DNA of 64,000 nt from Catenovulum adriaticum. Lineage in GTDB: Bacteria; Pseudomonadota; Gammaproteobacteria; Enterobacterales; Alteromonadaceae. Shown piece by piece: positions 1-7,918 of this stretch (the first letter of the stretch is position 1; every line of letters starts with the position of its first letter). The notes under the pieces are model-generated. The model was not told the origin of the DNA and did no database searches. It saw only the letters and a program-made list of their open reading frames with translations. The translations under genes were made by a program, and so were the position numbers. The stretch lies in the NCBI RefSeq assembly GCF_026725475.1, contig NZ_CP109965.1, forward strand, positions 1,054,001 to 1,118,000. Direction: 5' to 3'.

Positions 1-524
1 GCATCATATCGAGCGTTGAGCTGAGCCATAGATTCATGTTGGCTGGTTGCTTGGGTTTGATAAAAATTAATATCTTTTTCAAGTTTTAAAATATTGCGTT
101 TGAGCAATTTAATTTGCTCGGTATGGGCTTGTTTTAAATTAAGTATTTGTTGTTGGTATTGTTCTTCTAATTCAAATATTCGGGTTTCATATTGCTGTTG
201 CAAATTTTGCTGGTTTTCATCTTGAACTTTTTCAACTTTTTTTTGCATACTAGATAGGCTGTTTTCATAAGTTTTTCTAAGTTCATCAAACCAGCGAAAT
301 AAGGTCCCCGGAATTTTATCTTTTATAGTAGGATGTGATGAAGATGAAAATAAATGCAAAATTTGAGCTTGGTCAACATAATAAATATCGTTTTCAAGTT
401 TAGAACGAAACGCTTCTGGGTTGTCTTGGTAGCGGCGAATTGTATCTTGAATGATAGCAACAGAAGCGCCGCTAATTTCAGACGCATGTTCTAAGGTTAT
501 CCAATTAATTTTGCTATCAGGCAT
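1..524 (-). CDS. Partial HTH/coiled-coil protein, C-terminus outside window
   Basis: The reading frame opens with ATG at 524 and runs without a stop to the window edge, giving 174 residues of an incomplete protein. Residues 8-30 (ITLEHASEISGASVAIIQD...) look like a helix-turn-helix. From about residue 85 to the edge the sequence is a Gln/Glu/Lys-rich coiled coil (for example VEKVQDENQQNLQQQYE). An N-terminal DNA-binding motif followed by a long coiled coil resembles KfrA-like or MerR-like DNA-binding proteins, but I cannot assign a family. It lies 80 bp downstream of the CheW-CZB gene on the same strand, so the two may be co-transcribed. Confidence 0.7.
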   Translation of the reverse strand, partial: MPDSKINWITLEHASEISGASVAIIQDTIRRYQDNPEAFRSKLENDIYYVDQAQILHLFSSSSHPTIKDKIPGTLFRWFDELRKTYENSLSSMQKKVEKVQDENQQNLQQQYETRIFELEEQYQQQILNLKQAHTEQIKLLKRNILKLEKDINFYQTQATSQHESMAQLNARYD

Positions 525-604
525 GAATGAATTCGTTATTAAGATGAATAGATGATTAATGCTATCAGTAAATACAGACTCTTATCAATAAACAGCTACT
601 GAGC

Positions 605-1396
605 TTATAAAAAAGATTTACTACTGAGTAATAGACTATTTTGCACTCCGGCTGTCAATAGTCCATCAATCATATTTTTAACTCTATGATCGATATTTCC
701 GATGTGTGGAGCAATATCTTTCAGTGGCCGAATATGTTCTTCTTCAATATGTAACGAATCTTCTACTTTATCGACTACAAAACCCAAGGCGGGGGTTCGT
801 CCATCCGTTGTGGTAAAAACAGTAACAGGTTTGTAAGTGACTGCTAGTTGATCTCGAGCGATTGAAAATAATCGTTTTAAGCTTGCAAGCGTATGTATTC
901 TTTCTTGTTGGATTAATTTAATGGCTTGCGCTTTGTTATTTTGTTCAGTGAGTGCAATCGCTTTGTCGGCAAGTGCATGCAGTTGGCGGTGGGGCGCTTC
1001 AATCCGTTTTAAAACATCTAATAAATCTTGGTTTGAGGTTGTAAACTGGGTGTACCATTGCACTAAATCACATTTTTTTGGATCGCGTGTTAAGGTGAAC
1101 TTTTGCTCTTTTTTAACCGATTCTTCAAGTGTATCTAACCAAATTTCATGTGCCTGTTCTTTTTCACTTAAGACTTGAAGCACGTTATTGTTTTGGGTTT
1201 GGGTAGATATATTATTCATTGCTAAACCCAGATCGTAGATCGGAGTTGGTCGTCCCATAAAGTCTTTTACCCCTAGAAAAGATTGATCGTCACTTGGTAC
1301 AGAGGTTTGATCATTCACAAATTTTTCTGTTAGTAAAATATCTAATATGTTGAAGGCAACTAAGCGGTTACCCACCCTAAAATTAACGACTTCCAT
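605..1396 (-). CDS. CheW-like chemotaxis coupling protein with inserted CZB zinc-binding domain
   Basis: The 263-residue protein starts like CheW (residues 1-60: VVNFRVGNRLVAFNILDIL, then FLGVKDFMGRPTPIYDL) and ends like the second half of CheW (190-250: VTVFTTTDGRTPALGFVVD). In between, residues 75-185 carry a CZB (chemoreceptor zinc-binding) signature: H83, C109 followed by QWY, and PHRQLH with H136 and H140, which is the 3-His/1-Cys zinc set of the family. CheW proteins bridge receptors to CheA in the cytoplasm; CZB domains sense zinc or oxidants such as hypochlorite. The inference is a soluble coupling protein whose scaffold is tuned by zinc or redox state. No cheA or cheY lies nearby; one chemoreceptor lies at 34.6 kb. 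Confidence 0.75.
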   Translation of the reverse strand: MEVVNFRVGNRLVAFNILDILLTEKFVNDQTSVPSDDQSFLGVKDFMGRPTPIYDLGLAMNNISTQTQNNNVLQVLSEKEQAHEIWLDTLEESVKKEQKFTLTRDPKKCDLVQWYTQFTTSNQDLLDVLKRIEAPHRQLHALADKAIALTEQNNKAQAIKLIQQERIHTLASLKRLFSIARDQLAVTYKPVTVFTTTDGRTPALGFVVDKVEDSLHIEEEHIRPLKDIAPHIGNIDHRVKNMIDGLLTAGVQNSLLLSSKSFL

Positions 1397-1524
1397 TTGG
1401 TTTAACTTTTTTAATTTTTAATGCTTTAACTCTAGCCATTGATAAATAATTTACAAGCAAAATTTATGCGATTTGTTCAAAGAGAAACTGAAGCTTAAAA
1501 CCATAAGCTGGAAAACAGGTTTGG

Positions 1525-2025
1525 TTATTTTATCCATGCTTTTTTGTCATTTGAAATTAGCTCCGGAAATTGCTTAAGCAACTTTTTTAGTTTAGGGGTA
1601 ATTCGGGTTTGGCAAAAAGGTTTATCTGGGTTTTGATAATAATAATTTAAAATATCATCGCGTGACGATTTAAAATGAGCAAAGCAGACTGCTTGAGTTA
1701 ATAGCGGCTTTGTAAATTCGCTTTGACATTTTTTTATAATAGTTTGCGCTTGCTTTTGCTGGTGGTCATTAAAACAATAAACGGCAGATAAATATCGGGC
1801 TCTAAGTGCATGTTGGCTGGTGCAACTATGGGTATGTAAGTGTATGTTAATTAAAGTATGTAAACTGATGTCTGACTCAAAATTGACTAAAATACCTTCA
1901 TAAAACACATCAGGCTCTGTGGTTGTTGAGAGCCAACCCTGTTGTACTTGATTTACGCCTTTTAAGCTTTGAAAAATCGGCTCTGTGCACCAGTGGCAAC
2001 TGCCGCCTAAACCGATTTCTTGCAT
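1525..2025 (-). CDS. msrA: MsrA-like peptide-methionine (S)-S-oxide reductase, divergent subfamily
   Basis: This 166-residue protein would reduce methionine-S-sulfoxide in oxidised proteins. Residues 7-15 (GGSCHWCTE) match the MsrA active-site motif GGCFWCxE, with C10 as the expected nucleophile, the following Glu kept, and His in place of Phe. FQSLKGVNQVQQGW and ARYLSAVY correspond to the family's GV..V..GY and QYRSAI blocks, and HLHTHSCTSQH replaces the usual hDPt..n.QG block. It seems to belong to the short HTH-type MsrA subfamily rather than being a broken copy. AAGGA lies 4 nt before the ATG. It stands alone between the CheW-CZB gene and an outer-membrane protein gene. Confidence 0.75.
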   Translation of the reverse strand: MQEIGLGGSCHWCTEPIFQSLKGVNQVQQGWLSTTTEPDVFYEGILVNFESDISLHTLINIHLHTHSCTSQHALRARYLSAVYCFNDHQQKQAQTIIKKCQSEFTKPLLTQAVCFAHFKSSRDDILNYYYQNPDKPFCQTRITPKLKKLLKQFPELISNDKKAWIK

Positions 2026-2094
2026 ATTGTCCTTAGGATGTGTTTGTTGGTTTTTTCTATATTGCCTTACAAAAGATATGGAAATAAAGTGACT

Positions 2095-2140
2095 TTAAAA
2101 AAATTAATGAGCAGTTCTGTCCTAGCGTGGAACTACTCAT
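2095..2140 (-). terminator. Rho-independent terminator after outer-membrane protein gene
   Basis: The arms at 2130-2140 and 2107-2117 form an 11-bp stem with one mismatch. On the minus strand the hairpin is followed by ATTAATTTTTTT (2106-2095). It begins about 25 nt beyond the stop of the gene ending at 2166. Confidence 0.7.
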
Positions 2141-2165
2141 TATGCGTATTGTTTAGCTTTATTAG

Positions 2166-3233
2166 TTAAAATGCGTAAGTGAGGCTGGCATTTAAACCAT
2201 CATCTAAGCCTAGCTGGTAGCCATTGTAATCTTGTGCGACGCGGGTTTGCCACTCTAATCCTAAGCGAACACCTTTTAAGGGACCTGTCTGCTGAGCATA
2301 ATTAAAACCTAAACCCAAATCACTAAATTGTCCACCATAGTTGGCTTGAATATCAGAAGGGGCGCTGTGACCGTGAGGGCCATTGTAATGACCTTTAATA
2401 TCTTCTTGAGTTTGATAGCTTAAACGAGCTGAAATACTTAAAGGTTGAAGCACTTGATAAGCTAACCAGCCAGTCACATGATATTTATCGCCAAAACTAA
2501 AACCTGAATCATTTTCATCTTCTAGTTTTATATTTGCGCCTAACTGAGCGCCCCAAGACAATGCATTCAAGTGTCCGGTATAGGTAACCGACGGCACAAA
2601 ATCATAAGTGCCCGATCCTAGTTGCATACCATAATGCGTAAACTGGCCTGAACTATTTTTTTCATCTACTGAGCCAGTCGGTAGGCTAATCCCAAGATTA
2701 GTAATCACTTGATGATGCTGGTTTTGATATAGATTAACTAAAGCACTTACTTGCGTATCAGTCCAACCTGAGGTGCCATGTTGATGGCTTGTATGCATAT
2801 CGTGCATGTCATCCATATGATTCATATCGCCCATATCATGTTGCATAGAGCCACTATCCAACATTGTCATGTCCATATCCATGCTCATATATTGTGGCAT
2901 GAGCATTAACGTCACTTTGTCGTTTAATGCATACATAAAATCCAGCATATGCATTTTCATGGTCATGCTGGTTGGCGCCATACTATAACCGGCTTGTGTT
3001 AATTGCTGATGAGTGATTTTTTCGCTGCCTTGATACAGTTGGTCATAGTTTTGCTGCATAAAACGATAACCAATCATGATTTCACCCGCTTTATGAGTGT
3101 GTTCAGCCATTACACCCGCAGGGGCGTGGGAAGCAGGGTTAACGTCTTGACCATGATTTGGATTTGCTTGGGTTACGGTTGAGAATAAAATTAAACTAGA
3201 TAATGTGGACACGTAAAAATAAGCACTGCGCAT
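2166..3233 (-). CDS. Outer-membrane beta-barrel 'transporter' family protein with Met/His-rich insert
   Basis: This 355-residue protein has a signal peptide (MRSAYFYVSTLSSLILFSTVT, cleaved near TQA-NP) and a C-terminal strand ending in LTYAF, as outer-membrane barrels do. It resembles the MetA-pathway-of-phenol-degradation 'transporter' proteins (TQVSALVNLY, NLGISLPTGS). A loop at about residues 95-155 is very rich in Met, His and Asp (repeats of MDMDM, HDMGDMNHMDDMHDMH), which suggests copper or other soft-metal binding. I chose the ATG at 3233 over an upstream TTG at 3254 because GAGAGG lies 4 nt before it. The gene is monocistronic with its own terminator. The substrate is unknown. Confidence 0.65.
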   Translation of the reverse strand: MRSAYFYVSTLSSLILFSTVTQANPNHGQDVNPASHAPAGVMAEHTHKAGEIMIGYRFMQQNYDQLYQGSEKITHQQLTQAGYSMAPTSMTMKMHMLDFMYALNDKVTLMLMPQYMSMDMDMTMLDSGSMQHDMGDMNHMDDMHDMHTSHQHGTSGWTDTQVSALVNLYQNQHHQVITNLGISLPTGSVDEKNSSGQFTHYGMQLGSGTYDFVPSVTYTGHLNALSWGAQLGANIKLEDENDSGFSFGDKYHVTGWLAYQVLQPLSISARLSYQTQEDIKGHYNGPHGHSAPSDIQANYGGQFSDLGLGFNYAQQTGPLKGVRLGLEWQTRVAQDYNGYQLGLDDGLNASLTYAF

Positions 3234-3295
3234 AAAACCTCTCAATTTAATCAATTATTAATGTTAATTGATTGAAATTATAAAGGATTTAACCA

Positions 3296-3330
3296 TAAAA
3301 AGGATGCGACATATTGTCGCACCTTTTGGT
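3296..3330 (-). terminator. Terminator after alkaline phosphatase gene
   Basis: On the minus strand AAAAGG-T-GCGAC pairs with GTCGC-AT-CCTTTT across a 4-5 nt loop, and the descending arm ends in a T-run. It lies about 20 nt after the stop at 3350. Confidence 0.7.
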
Positions 3331-3349
3331 GATATTATTTTTTCGGGGC

Positions 3350-4669
3350 TCATTTAACGAGTTTTAGTAATTTTTCGGCAATGTCAGTATTGTTCTGAAA
3401 ACCATTAAATATATCAGCACTTTCACCATAGGCTAAAACGGGCACATCTAACGCAGTATGCCCGCCAGACGTCCATCCTGTGTGGCTTCGAGTATTAATG
3501 ATATTTTTAATTTGTTTATCAAGCTGGTTAAGTTGTTGTTCTGCTGTCAGCGCTTTATTACTTTTAATTTGAGTAAATGCCACTAACTCACTTTTTTCTA
3601 GTACAAAATCTACGTGTTTTTGCCAAGCTTTAGCAATATCAACCGGGACATTTTTTGCAGATGCTAAACTTTTGCTAATGGTTTTGCTTGAGTTATGAAC
3701 TTGGGCAATAATATTTGGAAACCACTGGTACTGGCTATTTGCACCTAATGACATACCACCCGTCTCATGATCGGCAGTCACCATTACAAGTGTATCTGGA
3801 TTATTTTTCGTATATTCAACCACTAATTCGAGTGCATTTGCGAAATCTTGCATTTCTGCCATCGCACAAGCAATATCGTTGGCATGTCCGCACCAGTCAA
3901 TTTGGCTGCCTTCAATTAACAACACAAAGCCATCTTCGCTAGCGCTTAATAAATTTAATGCTTGGCCTGTCATATCAGCAAGGCGCTGGTTATCAGAGTC
4001 GATTGCTGATGGAAAGGCGACTGGGTGAAATACACCAATGGCGGGTAAACTTGAAAGTTGGTTTAATTGGCTAAATTCAGTTTCTGTTTGATAACCTAAC
4101 AGCTCTAATTCTTTTAATATATTTCTGTCATCACGGATTAAATCATTTTGACCTCCACCTAATAACAAGTCCATGACAGGCTTATTATTTATACGGTTAT
4201 CAACAATTTGATCCGCAATTTGTGGATATTCTTCGCGATTTTTTTGGTGAGCATAAAAACTAGCAGGTGTTGCATGAGTCATTTGTGAAGTAACTACTAA
4301 GCCGGTTTTTTTACCTTTTCGAGTAGCTGATTCCATTAAGGTATAAAGTGAATTATGGTCATGATCAACTGAAATTGCGCCATTATAGCTTTTATGATGA
4401 GTGGCCAATGCCGTACCTGCAGCGGCTGAGTCGGTCACGAACGTTTTGTCTTTTGGATAGGTCATAGCGACACCTTTCCAAATAGAATCAAAAATAGTTT
4501 GTTTTACTGGGTTGTCGGTTGTTTGGGTATGCCAATAGCGAAAAGCGGTTAAATAATTAGGTCCCATACCATCACCTATCATATAAATGATGTTTTTCGG
4601 TGCCGCAACAGCTTGACTCTGACACAATAGTAGTGCGGCAAACAAGCAAGATTTTCTATAAAAAGACAT
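3350..4669 (-). CDS. phoA: Alkaline phosphatase, PhoA family
   Basis: This 439-residue periplasmic phosphomonoesterase has a signal peptide ending near AVAA (residues 1-23). The metal-site motif IGDGMG covers residues 31-36. The nucleophile is in FVTDSAAAGTA (S81). The further metal ligands appear as EGSQIDWCGHAND, VTADHETGG and SGGHTALDVPV. It releases inorganic phosphate from organic esters. It is a single gene with its own terminator. The upstream region does not show a convincing Pho box, so PhoB control is only an expectation from the family. Confidence 0.9.
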   Translation of the reverse strand: MSFYRKSCLFAALLLCQSQAVAAPKNIIYMIGDGMGPNYLTAFRYWHTQTTDNPVKQTIFDSIWKGVAMTYPKDKTFVTDSAAAGTALATHHKSYNGAISVDHDHNSLYTLMESATRKGKKTGLVVTSQMTHATPASFYAHQKNREEYPQIADQIVDNRINNKPVMDLLLGGGQNDLIRDDRNILKELELLGYQTETEFSQLNQLSSLPAIGVFHPVAFPSAIDSDNQRLADMTGQALNLLSASEDGFVLLIEGSQIDWCGHANDIACAMAEMQDFANALELVVEYTKNNPDTLVMVTADHETGGMSLGANSQYQWFPNIIAQVHNSSKTISKSLASAKNVPVDIAKAWQKHVDFVLEKSELVAFTQIKSNKALTAEQQLNQLDKQIKNIINTRSHTGWTSGGHTALDVPVLAYGESADIFNGFQNNTDIAEKLLKLVK

Positions 4670-5101
4670 GCTATTCCCTTAATAAATATTTGTGGACATC
4701 ATTTTGCTACTTTGTGCATTAGTTTAGCTGAGAGCTGTGACAAATATAAGCGATTTAAGCTAACAGATGTGGTAACTAAGCAATTGAAAGATCAGTTAAT
4801 TTAAAGGTCATTTAATTTAGGTTGTTGTTTTTTATATTATTTTATTGAAAAATAAAAAATGTGGATTAATTTAGGTGATTTTGTGATTCAAAAAATAAAT
4901 AAAAAATCTAATATAATTAGTAATCTAGCCTTGTTGCCGATTATTTATTAAGCTAATATTACCAGCGTTCATTTAGTGTTAAATATAGTTTTTGTGGATA
5001 AATATGCAAATATGGGAACTAAATCACTTTATAGCAACCTAATGTTTGGCATATAGCAAACAATAACAATAATAAGCTCAACTATTTTTTGGTGTTAAAT
5101 T
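4670..5101. other. AT-rich intergenic region
   Basis: This 432-bp spacer lies between the divergent phoA start and a small plus-strand ORF. It contains A/T runs but no gene, tRNA or strong hairpin that I can see. Promoters for both flanking genes must lie here. Confidence 0.5.
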
Positions 5102-5242
5102 ATGAATAAAGCTGGTGGAATAAAATTAACGACAGTCGCTTTAGCTGTAGTAGTTATGGCAGTGTCGGCGTTTATCAATACGTCAAAAGCAGATGACCAA
5201 GTCGTCAATCAAAGTGTTGCTGAACAAGAAGAAAATCAGTAA
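5102..5242 (+). CDS. Small secreted or membrane-anchored protein (46 aa)
   Basis: An ATG at 5102 opens a 46-codon frame ending at TAA 5240-5242. The product has a short basic start (MNKAGGIKLT), a hydrophobic segment (residues 11-25, VALAVVVMAVSAFI) and an acidic, Gln-rich tail (DDQVVNQSVAEQEENQ). The Ser-Lys-Ala before ADD could be a signal peptidase site. GGTG lies upstream at 5092 as a weak ribosome binding site. No family is recognised. The composition and position argue for a real gene, but this is not certain. Confidence 0.45.
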   Translation: MNKAGGIKLTTVALAVVVMAVSAFINTSKADDQVVNQSVAEQEENQ

Positions 5243-5360
5243 TTACTTTAAATTATTGCAGCATTAAATGCATTAAGCGCTTTTAATGCACTGACCCTTA
5301 AAAACGTAAATTATTTTGGGTGTCAGGTTTCAATGCTGTGGTAAGCAAGCTATTATTTTG

Positions 5361-5537
5361 CTATTCAATCCGAGTAGCAAAATACATAGCAGTAAAGAAA
5401 CCCAGTACAATAATATTAAATACAAATATTACTTTAAACCCTCTCATTCCTTCTTTAATTGTCCAGTTATTATGACGTAAATATAGCCACCATAAACCGA
5501 AAGTTAATAAAGGTAATAATGCGAATAATTTAATCAT
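5361..5537 (-). CDS. Small membrane protein overlapping the ampG stop (58 aa)
   Basis: The ATG at 5537 overlaps the last codons of ampG by 8 nt, so translation is probably coupled. The 58-residue product has two hydrophobic helices (residues 2-20, IKLFALLPLLTFGLWWLYL, and 36-53, KVIFVFNIIVLGFFTAMYF) around a polar linker (RHNNWTIKEGMRG). This looks like a conserved small inner-membrane protein that I have seen beside ampG-type genes, with no assigned function. A perfect 8-bp inverted repeat (TATTTTGC/GCAAAATA) spans its stop codon. Confidence 0.65.
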   Translation of the reverse strand: MIKLFALLPLLTFGLWWLYLRHNNWTIKEGMRGFKVIFVFNIIVLGFFTAMYFATRIE

Positions 5538-6846
5538 TTGACACCTGTTGATTGGTTAGTATTTTCTTTTTAGCAAGCAAGGCAATAAATAGCAAGGCAG
5601 GTAAACCCAATAAACTTGTCCCGATAAAGAAGAGGGTGTAATCAAATGCATCTACTGCAAATCCTGAAAACCCAGCGACAAATTTAGGTAATAACAACAT
5701 ACTAGAGCTAAAAATGGCATATTGAGTTGCGGAAAATTGTTTATTTGTTAAGCCACTTAAAAATGCAATAAAAGCAGCGGTGGCTATGCCAGCACTTAAA
5801 TTATCAATTGAGATAACGAGCGTTAGCCAAGTTAAATCGTTACCTTTAATAGATAAAGTGACAAATAATAAATTAGTGGCGGCAGCCAGAAGACCACCTA
5901 AAAATAAGCAAAAAAGCGTGCCTTTTTGCTTTAAAATGATCCCACCCAATGCCGCGCCGACTAAAGTCATAATCACACCATATACTTTAGAAATAGAAGC
6001 GATCTCAACTTTAGTGAAGCCAGTATCTATGTAAAATGGGTTAGCCATAACACCCATTACCACATCAGATAAACGGTAAACGGCAATTAACGCCATAAGT
6101 AAAAATGCGGTTTGTCCAAACCGATTAAAAAAATCAGCGATGGGTTGCCAAAAAGCGTTGATTACTCGTTGAGAAAAAGGATGTGCTGTTTGCGTTGATG
6201 TATGCTGAGATATCGCCGCGTTAGGCTCTTGGCAGAGCAAGGTTGTAATAATTCCGGGTAGCATTAACAACGCCATAATTTGATATGTTTTTTGCCAAGC
6301 TAGATTGCTAAATTCAAGCTCAGTAGGTGCAAACCAAGCTGCAATAACCAAACTACCAGCACCTGCTGTAATCATAGCTATTCGATACCCAGCTAAATAG
6401 GTTGCAGCCATAGCCGCTTGTAACTCAGTTGGCGCACTGTCGATTCTAAACGCATCAATTACAATATCTTGAGTTGCGGAGCTAAAAGCCACCGCAAGCG
6501 CTAATAAAGAAAATAACCACAGAGACTGTTGTGGATTCGCAACAGACATTAAAAATAAACTGAATGCGATTAATAGCTGAGCCAGTAGCATCCAGCTACG
6601 GCGCCGGCCTAACATGCGGTCTAAAAACGGAATTTTTAACTTATCTACGAGCGGGGACCATAACCATTTTATGGCGTATGCCAATGCCACCCAGCTCAAC
6701 ATGCCAATACTAGCTCTGTCTATCCCTGCTTCTCTAAGCCAAAAAGACAGCGTTGAAAAAACCAGTAACAAGGGTAAGCCAGATGAAAACCCTAGGAATA
6801 AAAGCGCAATTACTCGTTTATCTTTGTAAGGTGTAAACCAGTCCAT
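5530..6846 (-). CDS. ampG: AmpG-type muropeptide permease (MFS)
   Basis: This 438-residue inner-membrane transporter has about 12-14 hydrophobic helices. The AmpG signature is clear near the N-terminus: LFLGFSSGLPLLLVFSTLSFW, then IGMLSWVALAYAIKWLWSPL and the RRRSWMLLAQL loop. AmpG imports GlcNAc-anhydroMurNAc peptides from the periplasm for peptidoglycan recycling, and so feeds beta-lactamase induction in species that carry ampC. It is downstream of rlmG, a cyclophilin gene and a hypothetical gene on the same strand, and it is coupled to the small membrane protein that follows. Confidence 0.88.
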   Translation of the reverse strand: MDWFTPYKDKRVIALLFLGFSSGLPLLLVFSTLSFWLREAGIDRASIGMLSWVALAYAIKWLWSPLVDKLKIPFLDRMLGRRRSWMLLAQLLIAFSLFLMSVANPQQSLWLFSLLALAVAFSSATQDIVIDAFRIDSAPTELQAAMAATYLAGYRIAMITAGAGSLVIAAWFAPTELEFSNLAWQKTYQIMALLMLPGIITTLLCQEPNAAISQHTSTQTAHPFSQRVINAFWQPIADFFNRFGQTAFLLMALIAVYRLSDVVMGVMANPFYIDTGFTKVEIASISKVYGVIMTLVGAALGGIILKQKGTLFCLFLGGLLAAATNLLFVTLSIKGNDLTWLTLVISIDNLSAGIATAAFIAFLSGLTNKQFSATQYAIFSSSMLLLPKFVAGFSGFAVDAFDYTLFFIGTSLLGLPALLFIALLAKKKILTNQQVSND

Positions 6847-6892
6847 TTAAACTCAAAATTTGTTTATTATATTATTAGGTTAGCTTAACAGA

Positions 6893-7216
6893 TTAGGGCC
6901 GAATGCCAACGCAATCCATCGGAAAACTGCCATCGCCATTAATATAATTTGAACAAATATTAAGTTCGTCATTAAGCAAAGTATCATGCAGCAAAGTATC
7001 TTGTGGCCAAAAACTGATTTGATGAATTAGATGCCAAAATACACGCTCTTTCGCTGAGTAGGGGTCATTTACTGATACTGTTACTTGAGTCCACTCTTCA
7101 AAGGTATCCCAAATAAAAATATCAAGCTCGGCATATTCAATACTGTGCGATAAAAAAGCGCGCACATAAAATGCAAGTTGCTTTGATTTAAGATCAATAA
7201 ATTGAGTTACTCTCAC
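6893..7216 (-). CDS. Conserved hypothetical protein (107 aa)
   Basis: This soluble, acidic protein has no signal peptide or membrane helix. Blocks such as IDLKSKQLAFYVRAFLSHS, VNDPYSAKERVFWHLIHQI and the end MDCVGIRP have the look of a conserved small family, and I recall similar proteins in Alteromonadales next to ampG/ppi. The function is unknown. It sits 47 bp after the cyclophilin gene and 46 bp before ampG, so it is probably part of the same transcript. Confidence 0.7.
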   Translation of the reverse strand: MRVTQFIDLKSKQLAFYVRAFLSHSIEYAELDIFIWDTFEEWTQVTVSVNDPYSAKERVFWHLIHQISFWPQDTLLHDTLLNDELNICSNYINGDGSFPMDCVGIRP

Positions 7217-7263
7217 AGTTAGGCCCGTTCAATGAATCTTATATTATCTAGTATAGACAGCAA

Positions 7264-7863
7264 TTAAGGACGTGGTAGTAAAGTCATTTCATTTATTGTG
7301 ATTTGTTTTACAGGAACGTCGGCCGCACCAAAGGTTTCGTTAAAATTAGTTTCCACTTTTGCAATAGCTTCAACAACAGCTTCCCCCTCTAATACAATGC
7401 CAAATACGCAATAACCCCAGTTTCTACCTGGGTCTAAGTTTTGATTATCTGCTAAATTAAAATAAAACTGACGAGCGGCTGAGTGTGGGTCATTCATTCG
7501 CGCCATAGCAATAGTCATTCGGTCATTTGTTAGCCCGTTACCACTTTCATTAAAAATAGGCTCACGTTTTTTTAGCTCTTCATAATTTTTATCATAACCG
7601 CCGCTTTGGGCGATAAATCCATCAATTACTCGATGAAATACAGTGCCGTTATAATCTCCATTAACCACATATTCGATAAAGTTAGCCACAGTTATAGGTG
7701 CTTTTCGACGGTTTAGTTCAACTACAATGTCGCCCATGCTAGTGCTAATTTTAACACTAGGGTACAAATTTGAATCTTGAGTATCGGGTTTTGCAAGCGC
7801 ACTAAATTGGCTAAAAATAAAAGTAATGGCAATTAAAAGTAATTTAGGAAACTGATATTTCAT
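7264..7863 (-). CDS. Periplasmic cyclophilin-type peptidyl-prolyl isomerase
   Basis: The 199-residue protein has a signal peptide (LLLIAITFIFSQFSALA, cleaved near residue 24) and a full cyclophilin domain: SMGDIVVELNRRKAPITVANF, TVFHRVIDGFIAQSGG, a FYFNL segment and FGIVLEGEAVVEAI. The FHRVI...Q core with the catalytic Arg is kept. It catalyses cis/trans isomerisation of X-Pro bonds during periplasmic folding, like PpiA. It is 55 bp downstream of rlmG. Confidence 0.88.
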   Translation of the reverse strand: MKYQFPKLLLIAITFIFSQFSALAKPDTQDSNLYPSVKISTSMGDIVVELNRRKAPITVANFIEYVVNGDYNGTVFHRVIDGFIAQSGGYDKNYEELKKREPIFNESGNGLTNDRMTIAMARMNDPHSAARQFYFNLADNQNLDPGRNWGYCVFGIVLEGEAVVEAIAKVETNFNETFGAADVPVKQITINEMTLLPRP

Positions 7864-7918
7864 GGCGAGCCTCGCTGATTTTTTGGTGAAAATATTTTTT
7901 AGCCGTCGGTTTTACGGT

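Noticed and set aside
4669..4760. Possible Pho box upstream of the alkaline phosphatase gene
   Set aside because: One TTGTCAC half-site is present, but the second half at the required 11-nt step does not match CTGTCAT.
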